64,000 bases of DNA, taken from NCBI GenBank assembly GCA_040768665.1, contig JAXGMN010000008.1:248001-312000 (forward strand), read 5' to 3'. The position numbers and the translations under genes were made by a program. Origin of the DNA: JABWBD01 sp040768665 (GTDB lineage: Bacteria; Planctomycetota; Planctomycetia; Pirellulales; Thermoguttaceae). Shown piece after piece: positions 23,732 through 31,390 of this stretch. The notes below the pieces were generated by a model. The model was not told the DNA's origin, made no database searches, and saw only the letters and a program-made list of their open reading frames with translations. The stretch's first letter is position 1; each line of letters begins with the position of its first letter.

Positions 23732-26515
23732 ATGGGCAATACTGTCGGGCTGGTAAAGATCGCCGTAGTCGTGGCCGTCTGGTACGGGCTTGGGTCAGCC
23801 GTCGGGTACGCTGCCGATTCGGAGGTTCTTTTCTATGTGGCTCACGGTGGCAACGACTCCTGGTCCGGCAAGCTGCCGCAGCCGAACGACGCGAACACCG
23901 ATGGGCCTTTTGCTACGATCCAGCACGCCCGCGATGCGATCCGCAAGCTGAAAGCGACTGACGGTTTGAAGATTCCGTCGAAGGTCCTGCTGCGCGGCGG
24001 AATCTGGCGGATCGAGGAGACGATCCGATTCACGCCCGATGATTCGGGTGCAGAACAGTCGCCGATCACGTATGCGGCCTGGCCCGGCGAGAAGCCCGTC
24101 CTTTCCGGCGGCCGTCGGATTACCGGATGGCAGAAGGGTGAGAACCCGTGGTGGACTGCCACGGTCCCCGGTGTGAAGGAAGGCAACTGGTACTTCCACC
24201 AACTCTTCGTGGACGGCAAACGCCGCACGCGCGCCCGCACGCCGAACCAGGGATATCTTTACACTGCAGGGATCCTCGCGCCGTTCGACCGTGGAAGATG
24301 GTACCATCCGGAGATCGTCGCGAAGACGGGGTTCGTCTTTCGCGACCACGACATCCGGCGCTGGAACAACTTCGGCGACGCCCTGGTGGTGATCTATCAC
24401 TCCTGGACCACCTCGACGCACTACATCACCGATCTGGACTCCGACGCACACGTGGTCCGGCTGGCGCCGAGTTCGCGATGGCCGATCGGCTACTGGTGGG
24501 AATACAACACGCGCTATCACGTTGAGAACATCCTTGAAGCGCTCGACCAGCCCGGGCAGTGGTATCTTGAGCGCAGCACGGGTCTGCTCCATTACTGGCC
24601 GATGCCGGGCGAGGATATGAGCAAGGCGGAAGTGATTGCGCCCGTGGTCCGGCAGACACTGGTGAGCTTCGAGGGCGACCCGGATGCGGGCCAGTTCGTC
24701 GAGCATCTCCATTTCCGGGACCTTTCGTTCGAGCACACCGACTGCTATCTGGCGCCCGATATGCCGCTGGACCAGCAGGGTGCCACGGAGCGGCAGCCCT
24801 TGATCGCCGCCGTGGGACTCCGCCACGCGGTTCTCGAGAACTGCGAGATCGCACATGCCGGCGAGAACGGCCTCTGGCTCGATCGCGGATGTTGCGACAA
24901 CGTCGTCCGCCGGTGTCACATTCACGATCTGGGCGGCAGCGGGGTCTTCATCGGGCCGCGAGTTTATCAAGACAAACCGGAAATGCGCGTCGAGCGAAAC
25001 GTCCTGGACAACAGCTTCATCCACGACGGGTCGCACATCTTCCGTGGAAGCCAGGGGGTCTGGATCGGCAAGTCGTCGTACAACCGGGTGACGCACAACG
25101 AGATTTCCGATTTTCACCACCTCGGCATTTCCGTAGGCCACTCGTGGGGCTATGCGCCGAGCACCGCCCACCATAACCTGATCGCATTCAACCACGTCCA
25201 CCACATCTGCAACGGCTACTTCAGCGACGGCGGCGGGATTTACACGCTGGGGATATCTCCGGGCACGGTGGTCCGCAACAATATCGTCCACGATATCGTG
25301 CCCACGCCCCTGATGCCCGACGGCGGCACCGGAATTTACCACGACGAAGGTTCGACCGGAATTCTCGTGGAGAACAATCTGGTTTACCGGGCCGGCATTC
25401 CCTACCATCAGCATTATGGAAAGGAGAATGTCGCGCGCAACAACATCTTCGCCTTCGCCCTGAACAGCCCGGTGTCCTGTGCCCGCCCGGAGGAGCATCT
25501 TTCGTACACGTTCGAGGGCAATATCGTTCTGTCGAACAATGGGAAGGTGGCATCCGAGCGTTTCAGTCCCTCGAGGTGCAAGACCGAATTTCGAAAGAAC
25601 ATTTATTGGGATACGTCCGGCAAGGAACCTTCCTTTGCCGGCAAAACGTTCGCCGAGTGGCAGGCTACCGGACGCGACCGCGATTCGCGGATCGCCGATC
25701 CACAGTTCCGCGACGCGTCGCGCGAAGATTTTCAGTTGAAGCCCGCTTCGCCCGCCTTTGCGATGGGTTTCCAACCGATCGAGTTCGACCGGGTCGGCCT
25801 ATACGGCAACTCCGAATGGCGGGCCGCTCCGTCGAACGTGCGCCGTGAGCCGTTGCCGCAGTTGCCTTCGCCGCCGCCGCCCCCTCCACCGCAGCCTTAC
25901 CTCGAGGACTTCGAGTCGACGGAGACGGGCAGGCAGCCCGCCGGGTTGAACTGCTCGCCTGCAGGTCGACCGGAGCTTATCCATGTCACCGAAGAGCACG
26001 CCGCGGGCGGGATGAAGAGTCTCAAACTGACGGAGCTGTCCGGCTTGGAGCGACCCTGGCAGCCGCACGTCTACGCAACCAGCCGCGCGTACACGTCGAA
26101 GGTGGTTCGCTTTGCCTGCGACATTCTGATCCCTGCGCAGCGACCGGGCGAGTGCTTTCTGGCGCTGCGCGACTACACGCCGGGCCACGGCGAGTATCGC
26201 GAAGGCCCCAGTCTCAAGCTACGCGCGGACGGCGCTGTTCTTGCAGCCGGCCGAGAGTTGTTGCGAGTGCCGCTGGGAAAATGGGTGCATCTCGAGATCG
26301 AACTCGATTGCGGCCATACCGACAGCTCATCCGCCAGTGCGCCGACCTATCGCCTGGCGGTTTCGGTCCCCGGACAGCAGGAGAAGGTCTTTGCCGACGT
26401 GCCGTATCTTCATCCGGAGTTCGGTCAGGTCATGTGGTTCGGCTTTTCCAGCATGGGCGAACCGGGGAGTGCGTTTTTCGTGGACAACGTTCGTCTCACC
26501 GGAAACGAGGAATGA
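23732..26515 (+). CDS. Secreted right-handed beta-helix protein with C-terminal sandwich domain
   Basis: I start at the ATG after GAGGAG, giving MGNTVGLVKIAVVVAVWYGL, a signal peptide, and 927 residues. The N-terminal region has FYVAHGGNDSWSGKLPQPND and GPFATIQHARDAIRKLK, the standard opening of planctomycete pectate-lyase-like helices. Residues about 330-650 show parallel beta-helix coils (NCEIAHAGENGLWLDRGC; NNIVHDIVPTPLMPDGGTGI; VENNLVYRAG). A Pro-rich linker (SPPPPPPPQP near residue 720) leads to a jelly-roll-like domain (YLEDFESTETGRQP onward). This suggests a polysaccharide-binding or cleaving enzyme. Catalytic residues were not identified. Confidence 0.78.
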   Translation: MGNTVGLVKIAVVVAVWYGLGSAVGYAADSEVLFYVAHGGNDSWSGKLPQPNDANTDGPFATIQHARDAIRKLKATDGLKIPSKVLLRGGIWRIEETIRFTPDDSGAEQSPITYAAWPGEKPVLSGGRRITGWQKGENPWWTATVPGVKEGNWYFHQLFVDGKRRTRARTPNQGYLYTAGILAPFDRGRWYHPEIVAKTGFVFRDHDIRRWNNFGDALVVIYHSWTTSTHYITDLDSDAHVVRLAPSSRWPIGYWWEYNTRYHVENILEALDQPGQWYLERSTGLLHYWPMPGEDMSKAEVIAPVVRQTLVSFEGDPDAGQFVEHLHFRDLSFEHTDCYLAPDMPLDQQGATERQPLIAAVGLRHAVLENCEIAHAGENGLWLDRGCCDNVVRRCHIHDLGGSGVFIGPRVYQDKPEMRVERNVLDNSFIHDGSHIFRGSQGVWIGKSSYNRVTHNEISDFHHLGISVGHSWGYAPSTAHHNLIAFNHVHHICNGYFSDGGGIYTLGISPGTVVRNNIVHDIVPTPLMPDGGTGIYHDEGSTGILVENNLVYRAGIPYHQHYGKENVARNNIFAFALNSPVSCARPEEHLSYTFEGNIVLSNNGKVASERFSPSRCKTEFRKNIYWDTSGKEPSFAGKTFAEWQATGRDRDSRIADPQFRDASREDFQLKPASPAFAMGFQPIEFDRVGLYGNSEWRAAPSNVRREPLPQLPSPPPPPPPQPYLEDFESTETGRQPAGLNCSPAGRPELIHVTEEHAAGGMKSLKLTELSGLERPWQPHVYATSRAYTSKVVRFACDILIPAQRPGECFLALRDYTPGHGEYREGPSLKLRADGAVLAAGRELLRVPLGKWVHLEIELDCGHTDSSSASAPTYRLAVSVPGQQEKVFADVPYLHPEFGQVMWFGFSSMGEPGSAFFVDNVRLTGNEE

Positions 26516-26564
26516 CTGCGCCAGTGCAACAAAGGGCGGGGGGGGCTCGGGAAACGGACCGCGG

Positions 26565-26605
26565 AAAATGGGCCAGTCCCCGGCCGTGGGCGTGAACGGT
26601 TGCCC
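26565..26605. repeat. Half-copy of the GTGAACGGTT stem-loop subtype
   Basis: AAAATGGGCCAGTCCCCGGCC followed by GTGGGCGTGAACGGTTGCC matches the right arm of the 21.7 kb element and its 62.7 kb half-copy. No clear left arm is nearby, so it is a decayed or solo arm. Confidence 0.45.
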
Positions 26606-26632
26606 GCATTCGTCGGATTGAACAAACCCAGC

Positions 26633-26660
26633 TTGAATATGTCCCCAGCCATAATACAAT
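26633..26660 (+). promoter_or_regulatory. Sigma-70-like promoter candidate
   Basis: TTGAAT (26633-26638) and TACAAT (26655-26660) are separated by 16 bp and lie about 38 bp before the ATG of the lipase-like gene. Both boxes match the consensus at four and five positions. Planctomycete promoters are poorly defined, so this is tentative. Confidence 0.35.
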
Positions 26661-26698
26661 GGACGGTGTCGCCCCTTGCCATCCGGAGGACGTTCACT

Positions 26699-28042
26699 AT
26701 GTGCCGCGCGTTGTTGATGGGCTCGGCGATCGGATTGCTGCTCGGAACCGCCGGGCTCTCCCAGACGGTTCTCGGTCAGCGAACCGCAAACGAGAGGATA
26801 TGTGTCGAGCGGAACCCACAGACGCTCGTTACCCATGTGAAGATCCGAGCCACTCGCGGACAAGTCGCCTGGTCGGACGTGCTGTGCGGCGTTGCCCGGG
26901 CGCGCGGGTACGACGACGCTGCCCTGGAAGGACTGCTGCCGGCAGGGACATTCTCGATCGCCAGCCCGATTTGGCTCCTGACGGCTGCGGGCATCAACGC
27001 GGCACTGGAGCCGGGAATTCTCTTCACCACGGAACCCGGTGCGACACCGTCTGAAGAGCCTTGGCTGGTCGTTCGCATGGATCGGGCCGTCCTCTTGGCC
27101 TCGCAAAGGAAATTCAAAACGCTGTTCCGCCGAACGCTCTTTCGGGACCCGGGCGGGTCTGCCGGCGGTTACGGCCTGCTGCTGGAGGACGGCTGGGAAG
27201 ATCTCCCCGCGACCCGAGATCTCGTCGTGTTGGTTCCCGGTCTGGGGTCGAGCCCGAAAGCGATGCAGGGGCTGCTGGAAGCGGTCAGGGCCGAAGGTTT
27301 CCTGTGCGGCGCGTTCGGGTACCCCAACAGCCGGCCCATTGCAGACTCGGCGGAAGCACTCTCGCGCGAATTGGCCGCGATTGCCGAGAGGCACCCGGGG
27401 CGCGGCATGTCGCTGGTGGCGCATTCGATGGGCGGACTGGTTTCGCGCGCGGTCATCGAGGATCCGGACCTGGACCCCGGAAACGTCCGCCAACTGATCA
27501 TGATCGCCACTCCGAACCACGGCTCGAACCTGGCCTACTTCGGCTTCGCGATGGAAATCGCCGAACCGCTTTTGACTGCGGAACGTCGGTCCAGGGTTGG
27601 CGAGTTCTTCAGCACGCTGGAAGACGGCTTGTCCGAAGCTAGCGTCGACCTCATTCCAGGCTCTCCCTTCTTGCGAACGCTCAACGACCGCCCCCGCAAC
27701 TCCAAGGTGCACTACACGCTGTTCCTGGGAGACAAAGGAGTCTTGTCGGAGCAGGAGTTGACGGCGGTGCGGCGGCATCTTGCCGAGCAAGGCGATCGCA
27801 ACCGCTGGGTTCATTTTTTCGGCTCGCGCGCCGACACGTGGCTGGAGGATCTCGATGAAGTAGTTCAAGGCAAGGGAGACGGGGCAGTGGCCTTGAAACG
27901 AGGCGAGCTCGAAGGAATTGAAGATACGGTGGTGCTTTCCTTCGGGCACGTCGAAGTCCTGCGGGCGCCAGGCGCCGGTGACGTGAAGAAAGTCCACGAT
28001 GGCGTGATCGCGCGCCTGAAACAATACGCGTCGCCGCGCTAG
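26699..28042 (+). CDS. Exported lipase/esterase-like alpha/beta hydrolase
   Basis: ATG at 26699 follows GGAGG with nine bases between and opens MCRALLMGSAIGLLLGTAGL, a signal peptide; the protein has 447 residues. An N-terminal module of about 170 residues is unrecognised. The hydrolase begins RDLVVLVPGLGSSPKAMQGL, with an oxyanion-type PGLG. The nucleophile elbow is VAHSMGGLVSR (S243), typical of lipases and PGAP1-like acyltransferases, followed by MIATPNHGSNLAYF. A late FGHVEVLRAP supplies a plausible catalytic His. Lipid or ester substrates are inferred; the natural substrate is unknown. Confidence 0.78.
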   Translation: MCRALLMGSAIGLLLGTAGLSQTVLGQRTANERICVERNPQTLVTHVKIRATRGQVAWSDVLCGVARARGYDDAALEGLLPAGTFSIASPIWLLTAAGINAALEPGILFTTEPGATPSEEPWLVVRMDRAVLLASQRKFKTLFRRTLFRDPGGSAGGYGLLLEDGWEDLPATRDLVVLVPGLGSSPKAMQGLLEAVRAEGFLCGAFGYPNSRPIADSAEALSRELAAIAERHPGRGMSLVAHSMGGLVSRAVIEDPDLDPGNVRQLIMIATPNHGSNLAYFGFAMEIAEPLLTAERRSRVGEFFSTLEDGLSEASVDLIPGSPFLRTLNDRPRNSKVHYTLFLGDKGVLSEQELTAVRRHLAEQGDRNRWVHFFGSRADTWLEDLDEVVQGKGDGAVALKRGELEGIEDTVVLSFGHVEVLRAPGAGDVKKVHDGVIARLKQYASPR

Positions 28043-28157
28043 ACCGTGCGCGAGCGCCAGACCGGCCGCGATGGCCTTGATGCGACGGCGTCCCGCTTTT
28101 TACCGGCTTCGCCGCTTTACAAAGGACACAACACGGGATCAACAAGGAGTCTGAAAG

Positions 28158-29315
28158 ATGGAAAAAGTGGTCGCCCCGTTGTGCGTGATGGGTTTGGGGC
28201 TGTGCTTCTCTCTGTGGGGGGCCATCAGCGTCAAGTTGATACCGCGGCTGGGCATTGACAAAGGGCAGTTCGGCACCCTGATTTCCCTGTTCATGGGCTC
28301 CTGCCTGCTCCTGTCGCTGGTCATGGGCGTGGTCCTCGACAGTGTCGGCTACATGCCGGTGGCCGCGTTCGGCTTCGGCATGACTTCCTTCTGCCTGTTC
28401 CTGCTCGCCTACGCTCGGACGTTTCCCGTGGTGCTCGGGGCTTGTGTCCTGCTGGGCGCCGGGGCCATGGCGCTAAACACGGCCGGGAACACGCTGGCCA
28501 CGCTGGTCTTCTTCGACGGGAAGAATCCGGCGGCCGCAAGCAACCTGACCAACGTATTCTTCGGTGCGGGCATCTTGTTGACGCCCTTGGCCGTGAGTTT
28601 TCTCTTTCGGAGGATGACCTACGAGCGGACGCTTTCCGTCCTCGCTGTGGTTGTCTTGCTGCCCGTGGTGGCGGCCATCATGGCGACCTATCCGAAAAGC
28701 AACGCCGCCTTTGCTTTCGCGGACGCCGTGAGCCTGCTGCGCGAGCCGGGCGTGTGGATTGGCGGACTGGTTCTGTTCTGCTGTTTCAGCTTGGATACGA
28801 CGCTAAAGAGCTGGCTCCCCTCGTTCGGCAAGGAGGTGATCGGCCAAGCGCATCCGGATCGCGAGGCGGGGGCGGTCGACGCGTCGGCGATGCGATTGCT
28901 CGTCTGGTTTGCGGCCGGAATGATGCTGAGCCGGTTTCTGGCGAGCAATGTTCCGTTCATCACCGAGTACGGTGCATGGTTCGTGTCCGCGGCGGGAGTG
29001 GTTTCCGGGATCATCATTCTGCAGATGATCAAGGCATCCAGCGTCATCCAGGTGATCGTCCTGTCGGCCCTGGCAGGGTTTGTCTTCGGCCTGGCTTTCC
29101 CAACCACCTTGGGTGTCACCTTCGCCAAGTTCTCCAAGGAAGTTCGAGGCAGCGTGTTTGGAATTGTCTTTGCGATTGGCCTTCTGGGGTCCGTGATCAT
29201 GCCGAAGGCGATTGGGAACGTCGCGAGAGGCTCGACCGTCCAGAAGAGCCTGAAACTCCTGTTCCCGCTGTGCGTGCTCCAGGTCATTTTGGCAATCGTG
29301 CTCGGTTGGATCTAA
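28158..29315 (+). CDS. Major facilitator superfamily transporter
   Basis: The 385-residue protein starts at ATG with AAGGAG nine bases upstream. It is almost wholly hydrophobic, with about 11-12 membrane helices. The first opens LCVMGLGLCFSLWGAISVKL, and GTLISLFMGSCLLLSLVMGV follows. The loop after helix 2 (VLDSVGYMPV) stands where the MFS signature loop G-x-x-x-D-R lies. The second half contains SLDTTLKSWLPSFGKEVIG and GFVFGLAFPTTLGVTFAKF, reminiscent of the FGHS/NagP sugar-transporter branch. Sugar uptake is therefore a reasonable guess given neighbouring sugar enzymes, but no substrate residues could be assigned. Confidence 0.82.
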   Translation: MEKVVAPLCVMGLGLCFSLWGAISVKLIPRLGIDKGQFGTLISLFMGSCLLLSLVMGVVLDSVGYMPVAAFGFGMTSFCLFLLAYARTFPVVLGACVLLGAGAMALNTAGNTLATLVFFDGKNPAAASNLTNVFFGAGILLTPLAVSFLFRRMTYERTLSVLAVVVLLPVVAAIMATYPKSNAAFAFADAVSLLREPGVWIGGLVLFCCFSLDTTLKSWLPSFGKEVIGQAHPDREAGAVDASAMRLLVWFAAGMMLSRFLASNVPFITEYGAWFVSAAGVVSGIIILQMIKASSVIQVIVLSALAGFVFGLAFPTTLGVTFAKFSKEVRGSVFGIVFAIGLLGSVIMPKAIGNVARGSTVQKSLKLLFPLCVLQVILAIVLGWI

Positions 29316-29454
29316 TCGGAAACTCGGCCGGCCGGCGAGCGCGATCGGTTCCTGGAACCAGAAAGGATCGGGTGCGACGGATGTCGTTGGCGATGCGGCG
29401 GAGATCTGTTGCAATGACCGTGTGTGAAGCCAACCCAAGGGAGGAGACCCGGCG

Positions 29455-29796
29455 ATGCGTTTCCACTGCAAGCTCGCGTGGTTTATCGGCGCTCTTGCCT
29501 ATTCGATGCCGATGTCCGCGATTCTCTGGTCAGCAGAGCCAGGGACGAACGCTGCGGCGGTCGAAGCGAAAGGCATTGGCACGATCTCCTCGCAGACACC
29601 TGGTCCACAGGCAAAGTCAATACTGGGACCGACGGTTCATGTACGGCGCAAGGGGAGGGCGCTTCAACTCGATTGCGAAACACGGGGCGTCTCAGGTGGA
29701 CGAGTCGTTTCGCGCGACCGGAAATTGCTGCCGCCCCGCTTCACCATCTACCGGGGTGAGGAAGAACTCGCGTCCGACGACTTCCAGTTTGGCTGA
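29455..29796 (+). CDS. Exported N-terminal piece of a membrane protein interrupted by an in-frame TGA
   Basis: A strong GGGAGGAG site precedes ATG 29455. The 113 residues begin MRFHCKLAWFIGALAYSMPM, a signal peptide, continue with an extracytoplasmic segment (PRFTIYRGEEELASDDFQFG) and end at TGA 29794-29796. The same frame stays open for a further 416 codons. It continues at once with GGTCAYSWRVPLSAGSGPLR, and the next frame has no ATG or ribosome site of its own near its start. I therefore consider this the front of a single roughly 529-codon gene. Nonsense mutation, sequencing error or TGA recoding are the options. As a stand-alone secreted protein it would be incomplete. Confidence 0.55.
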   Translation: MRFHCKLAWFIGALAYSMPMSAILWSAEPGTNAAAVEAKGIGTISSQTPGPQAKSILGPTVHVRRKGRALQLDCETRGVSGGRVVSRDRKLLPPRFTIYRGEEELASDDFQFG

Positions 29797-29810
29797 GGCG
29801 GCACTTGTGC

Positions 29811-29827
29811 GTACTCGTGGCGAGTAC
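29811..29827 (+). other. Stem-loop 14 bases after the in-frame TGA
   Basis: GTACTCG-TGG-CGAGTAC is a perfect 7-bp stem with a three-base loop containing G. It lies 14 bases after the TGA in the same frame. The spacing and G-containing loop are within the loose limits of bacterial selenocysteine insertion elements, but a hairpin this short also arises by chance. Confidence 0.25.
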
Positions 29828-29829
29828 CG

Positions 29830-31044
29830 TTGTCTGCCGGTTCCGGCCCGTTGCGTATCGTCGCTTCGCAAACGCTCGAGACCGGCGAAGTCGCGGTGGG
29901 CCAACCGAAGGTCTTCCATTGGAGTTGGTATTACCATGTTCCCAGCTTGGGTCTGTGGGGCGTGGTAGCCCTGTTGCTGATTGTGCCCAAGGCGAATCGC
30001 CAGCCGCAAGCGTGGCTGATCCTGATCCCCTTGGCGCTGATTGCCATGGTCTGGAGGATGCCGGCCAGGCTGGTGTCGTTGCCGGCGGCCGAGACGGAAT
30101 CGTTTGGCTACGTGGTTCTTACCGGCGCATTGGCGTGGGGCGCGGTGTGGCTGATGGGCGACTGGCTCGCGCGGCGGTCGGGTGTGGTTGCCTTCCTGGC
30201 TGCGCTGGGACTGTTGGCGGCGTTGGGCAGCTTCTCCTATGTGCTGCATTTCGGACCGGCGTCTGGCGAGGGAGTGGGATCGTTGGTCGTCTACAACCTT
30301 TCGGCACTCATCCTGGTCACAGCGATGCTGCTTGCGCGCAAGCTCTCCGGTTACCGTTTTCGTCCCGGGGCGCTTTTGGGATGGCAAATCTTCGCAATCG
30401 GTGTTGCGGCCTGCTGTGTGCTGCTGGTTTATGTTGCGATCATACTCGCGGTTACTGCGGCCTTTGCGAATGGAGCGAACCGCATCCTCATGTTTGTTGT
30501 CCAGGCCGTGTTCATGCTTACGATCGGGACGGCGGTCTGGACCGTCTTGACCTGGCTGTTCCATTTGCCTTTTATGCTTCTGGTCTTCAACAGCCCGTTC
30601 TACTCGAAGCGGTTTCAGTCGGTGTTGGGGCTCGAGGAAAGGGACCGGCCTGTGGGGCCGCGACCGCTGAGTCGGCCCGCCGATTCGCCATTCTTGACGC
30701 AGCCGACAACTCGCTCGGTTGAAGCCGAAGAAATTGTCGGCCGCTGGGGGTTTTACCTGGATGAGTTGGCCGGCACGGTGGTCATCGAGTTTCGGCCGGA
30801 TGGGACGTTTGCGCGGGGGATGGTTCTGAACGACGGAGCCGTAAAGCAGTTTGCGGACGGCACGTGGGAGTTGGACGGCCCTGCGGTACGCGTAGACGGC
30901 CTGAGCGGCGTGGAAGGCAAGGAAGGCACCGAGTTGCGGACCTGGTGGCTTGCCGATGCGCCCGAGGGACCCATTCTTTGTGGCGAGATCGGGGACGGCC
31001 GCGTTGTCCGGATGAGCCGATCGGACTGGTCGAGCAGACAATAA
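29830..31044 (+). CDS. Polytopic membrane protein with C-terminal lipocalin-like domain (distal part of an interrupted gene)
   Basis: This 404-codon frame is in register with the 113-residue frame upstream and separated from it only by the TGA and eleven codons. Its nominal start is a TTG without a ribosome site. It has about eight membrane helices (first LGLWGVVALLLIVPKAN; later LLGWQIFAIGVAACCVLLVY). The soluble C-terminus of about 100 residues (EEIVGRWGFYLDELAGTVVI, DGTFARGMV and ADGTWELDGPAV) resembles lipocalin-like or DUF-type 'GxW...G.Y' beta barrels. The family is not recognised. If the TGA is real and unsuppressed, this part is probably not translated. Confidence 0.55.
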   Translation: MSAGSGPLRIVASQTLETGEVAVGQPKVFHWSWYYHVPSLGLWGVVALLLIVPKANRQPQAWLILIPLALIAMVWRMPARLVSLPAAETESFGYVVLTGALAWGAVWLMGDWLARRSGVVAFLAALGLLAALGSFSYVLHFGPASGEGVGSLVVYNLSALILVTAMLLARKLSGYRFRPGALLGWQIFAIGVAACCVLLVYVAIILAVTAAFANGANRILMFVVQAVFMLTIGTAVWTVLTWLFHLPFMLLVFNSPFYSKRFQSVLGLEERDRPVGPRPLSRPADSPFLTQPTTRSVEAEEIVGRWGFYLDELAGTVVIEFRPDGTFARGMVLNDGAVKQFADGTWELDGPAVRVDGLSGVEGKEGTELRTWWLADAPEGPILCGEIGDGRVVRMSRSDWSSRQ

Positions 31045-31390
31045 ACGGCAAAAAGTCGCCGAGGGTTTCCGGTCGACTGCTGTCATCGAACTCTGGATGA
31101 AGCGATGACGCCAGTGTCCACCTCACGGGTGTCGGTCTCGCGGCGTCATTTTCTCCCCGACGGCGGGCCCTCGGGTCGGGATAATAGGAGGGTGGGCAAT
31201 CTCTCAATCCGTTTCCTTGACCGCCGCAAATAACCACGGAATGAAGCTTTATCGCCCATGGCTGGCCGAGTTTCCGGGACGGGATGCTCGTTTCTGGCGG
31301 ACCGGAAGACTTGCCCGCCGTCGAGAGAACATGAATGATTGTTGAAACGGCAATCGGGGCACGGCTCCTCGCCCGGCGAGGCTTTTCTTC
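31045..31390. other. Intergenic region, nothing recognised
   Basis: No gene, repeat or clear hairpin was found. The next plus-strand gene probably has its promoter here. Confidence 0.35.

Noticed and set aside
23795..25774. Open minus-strand frame of 659 codons opposite the beta-helix gene
   Set aside because: Antisense shadow; no leader, domain or ribosome site, and it covers the beta-helix coils of the plus-strand gene.
29316..29454. Terminator after the MFS gene
   Set aside because: The GGCCGGCCGGC stretch is palindromic but has no T-run or convincing stem-loop on the correct side.
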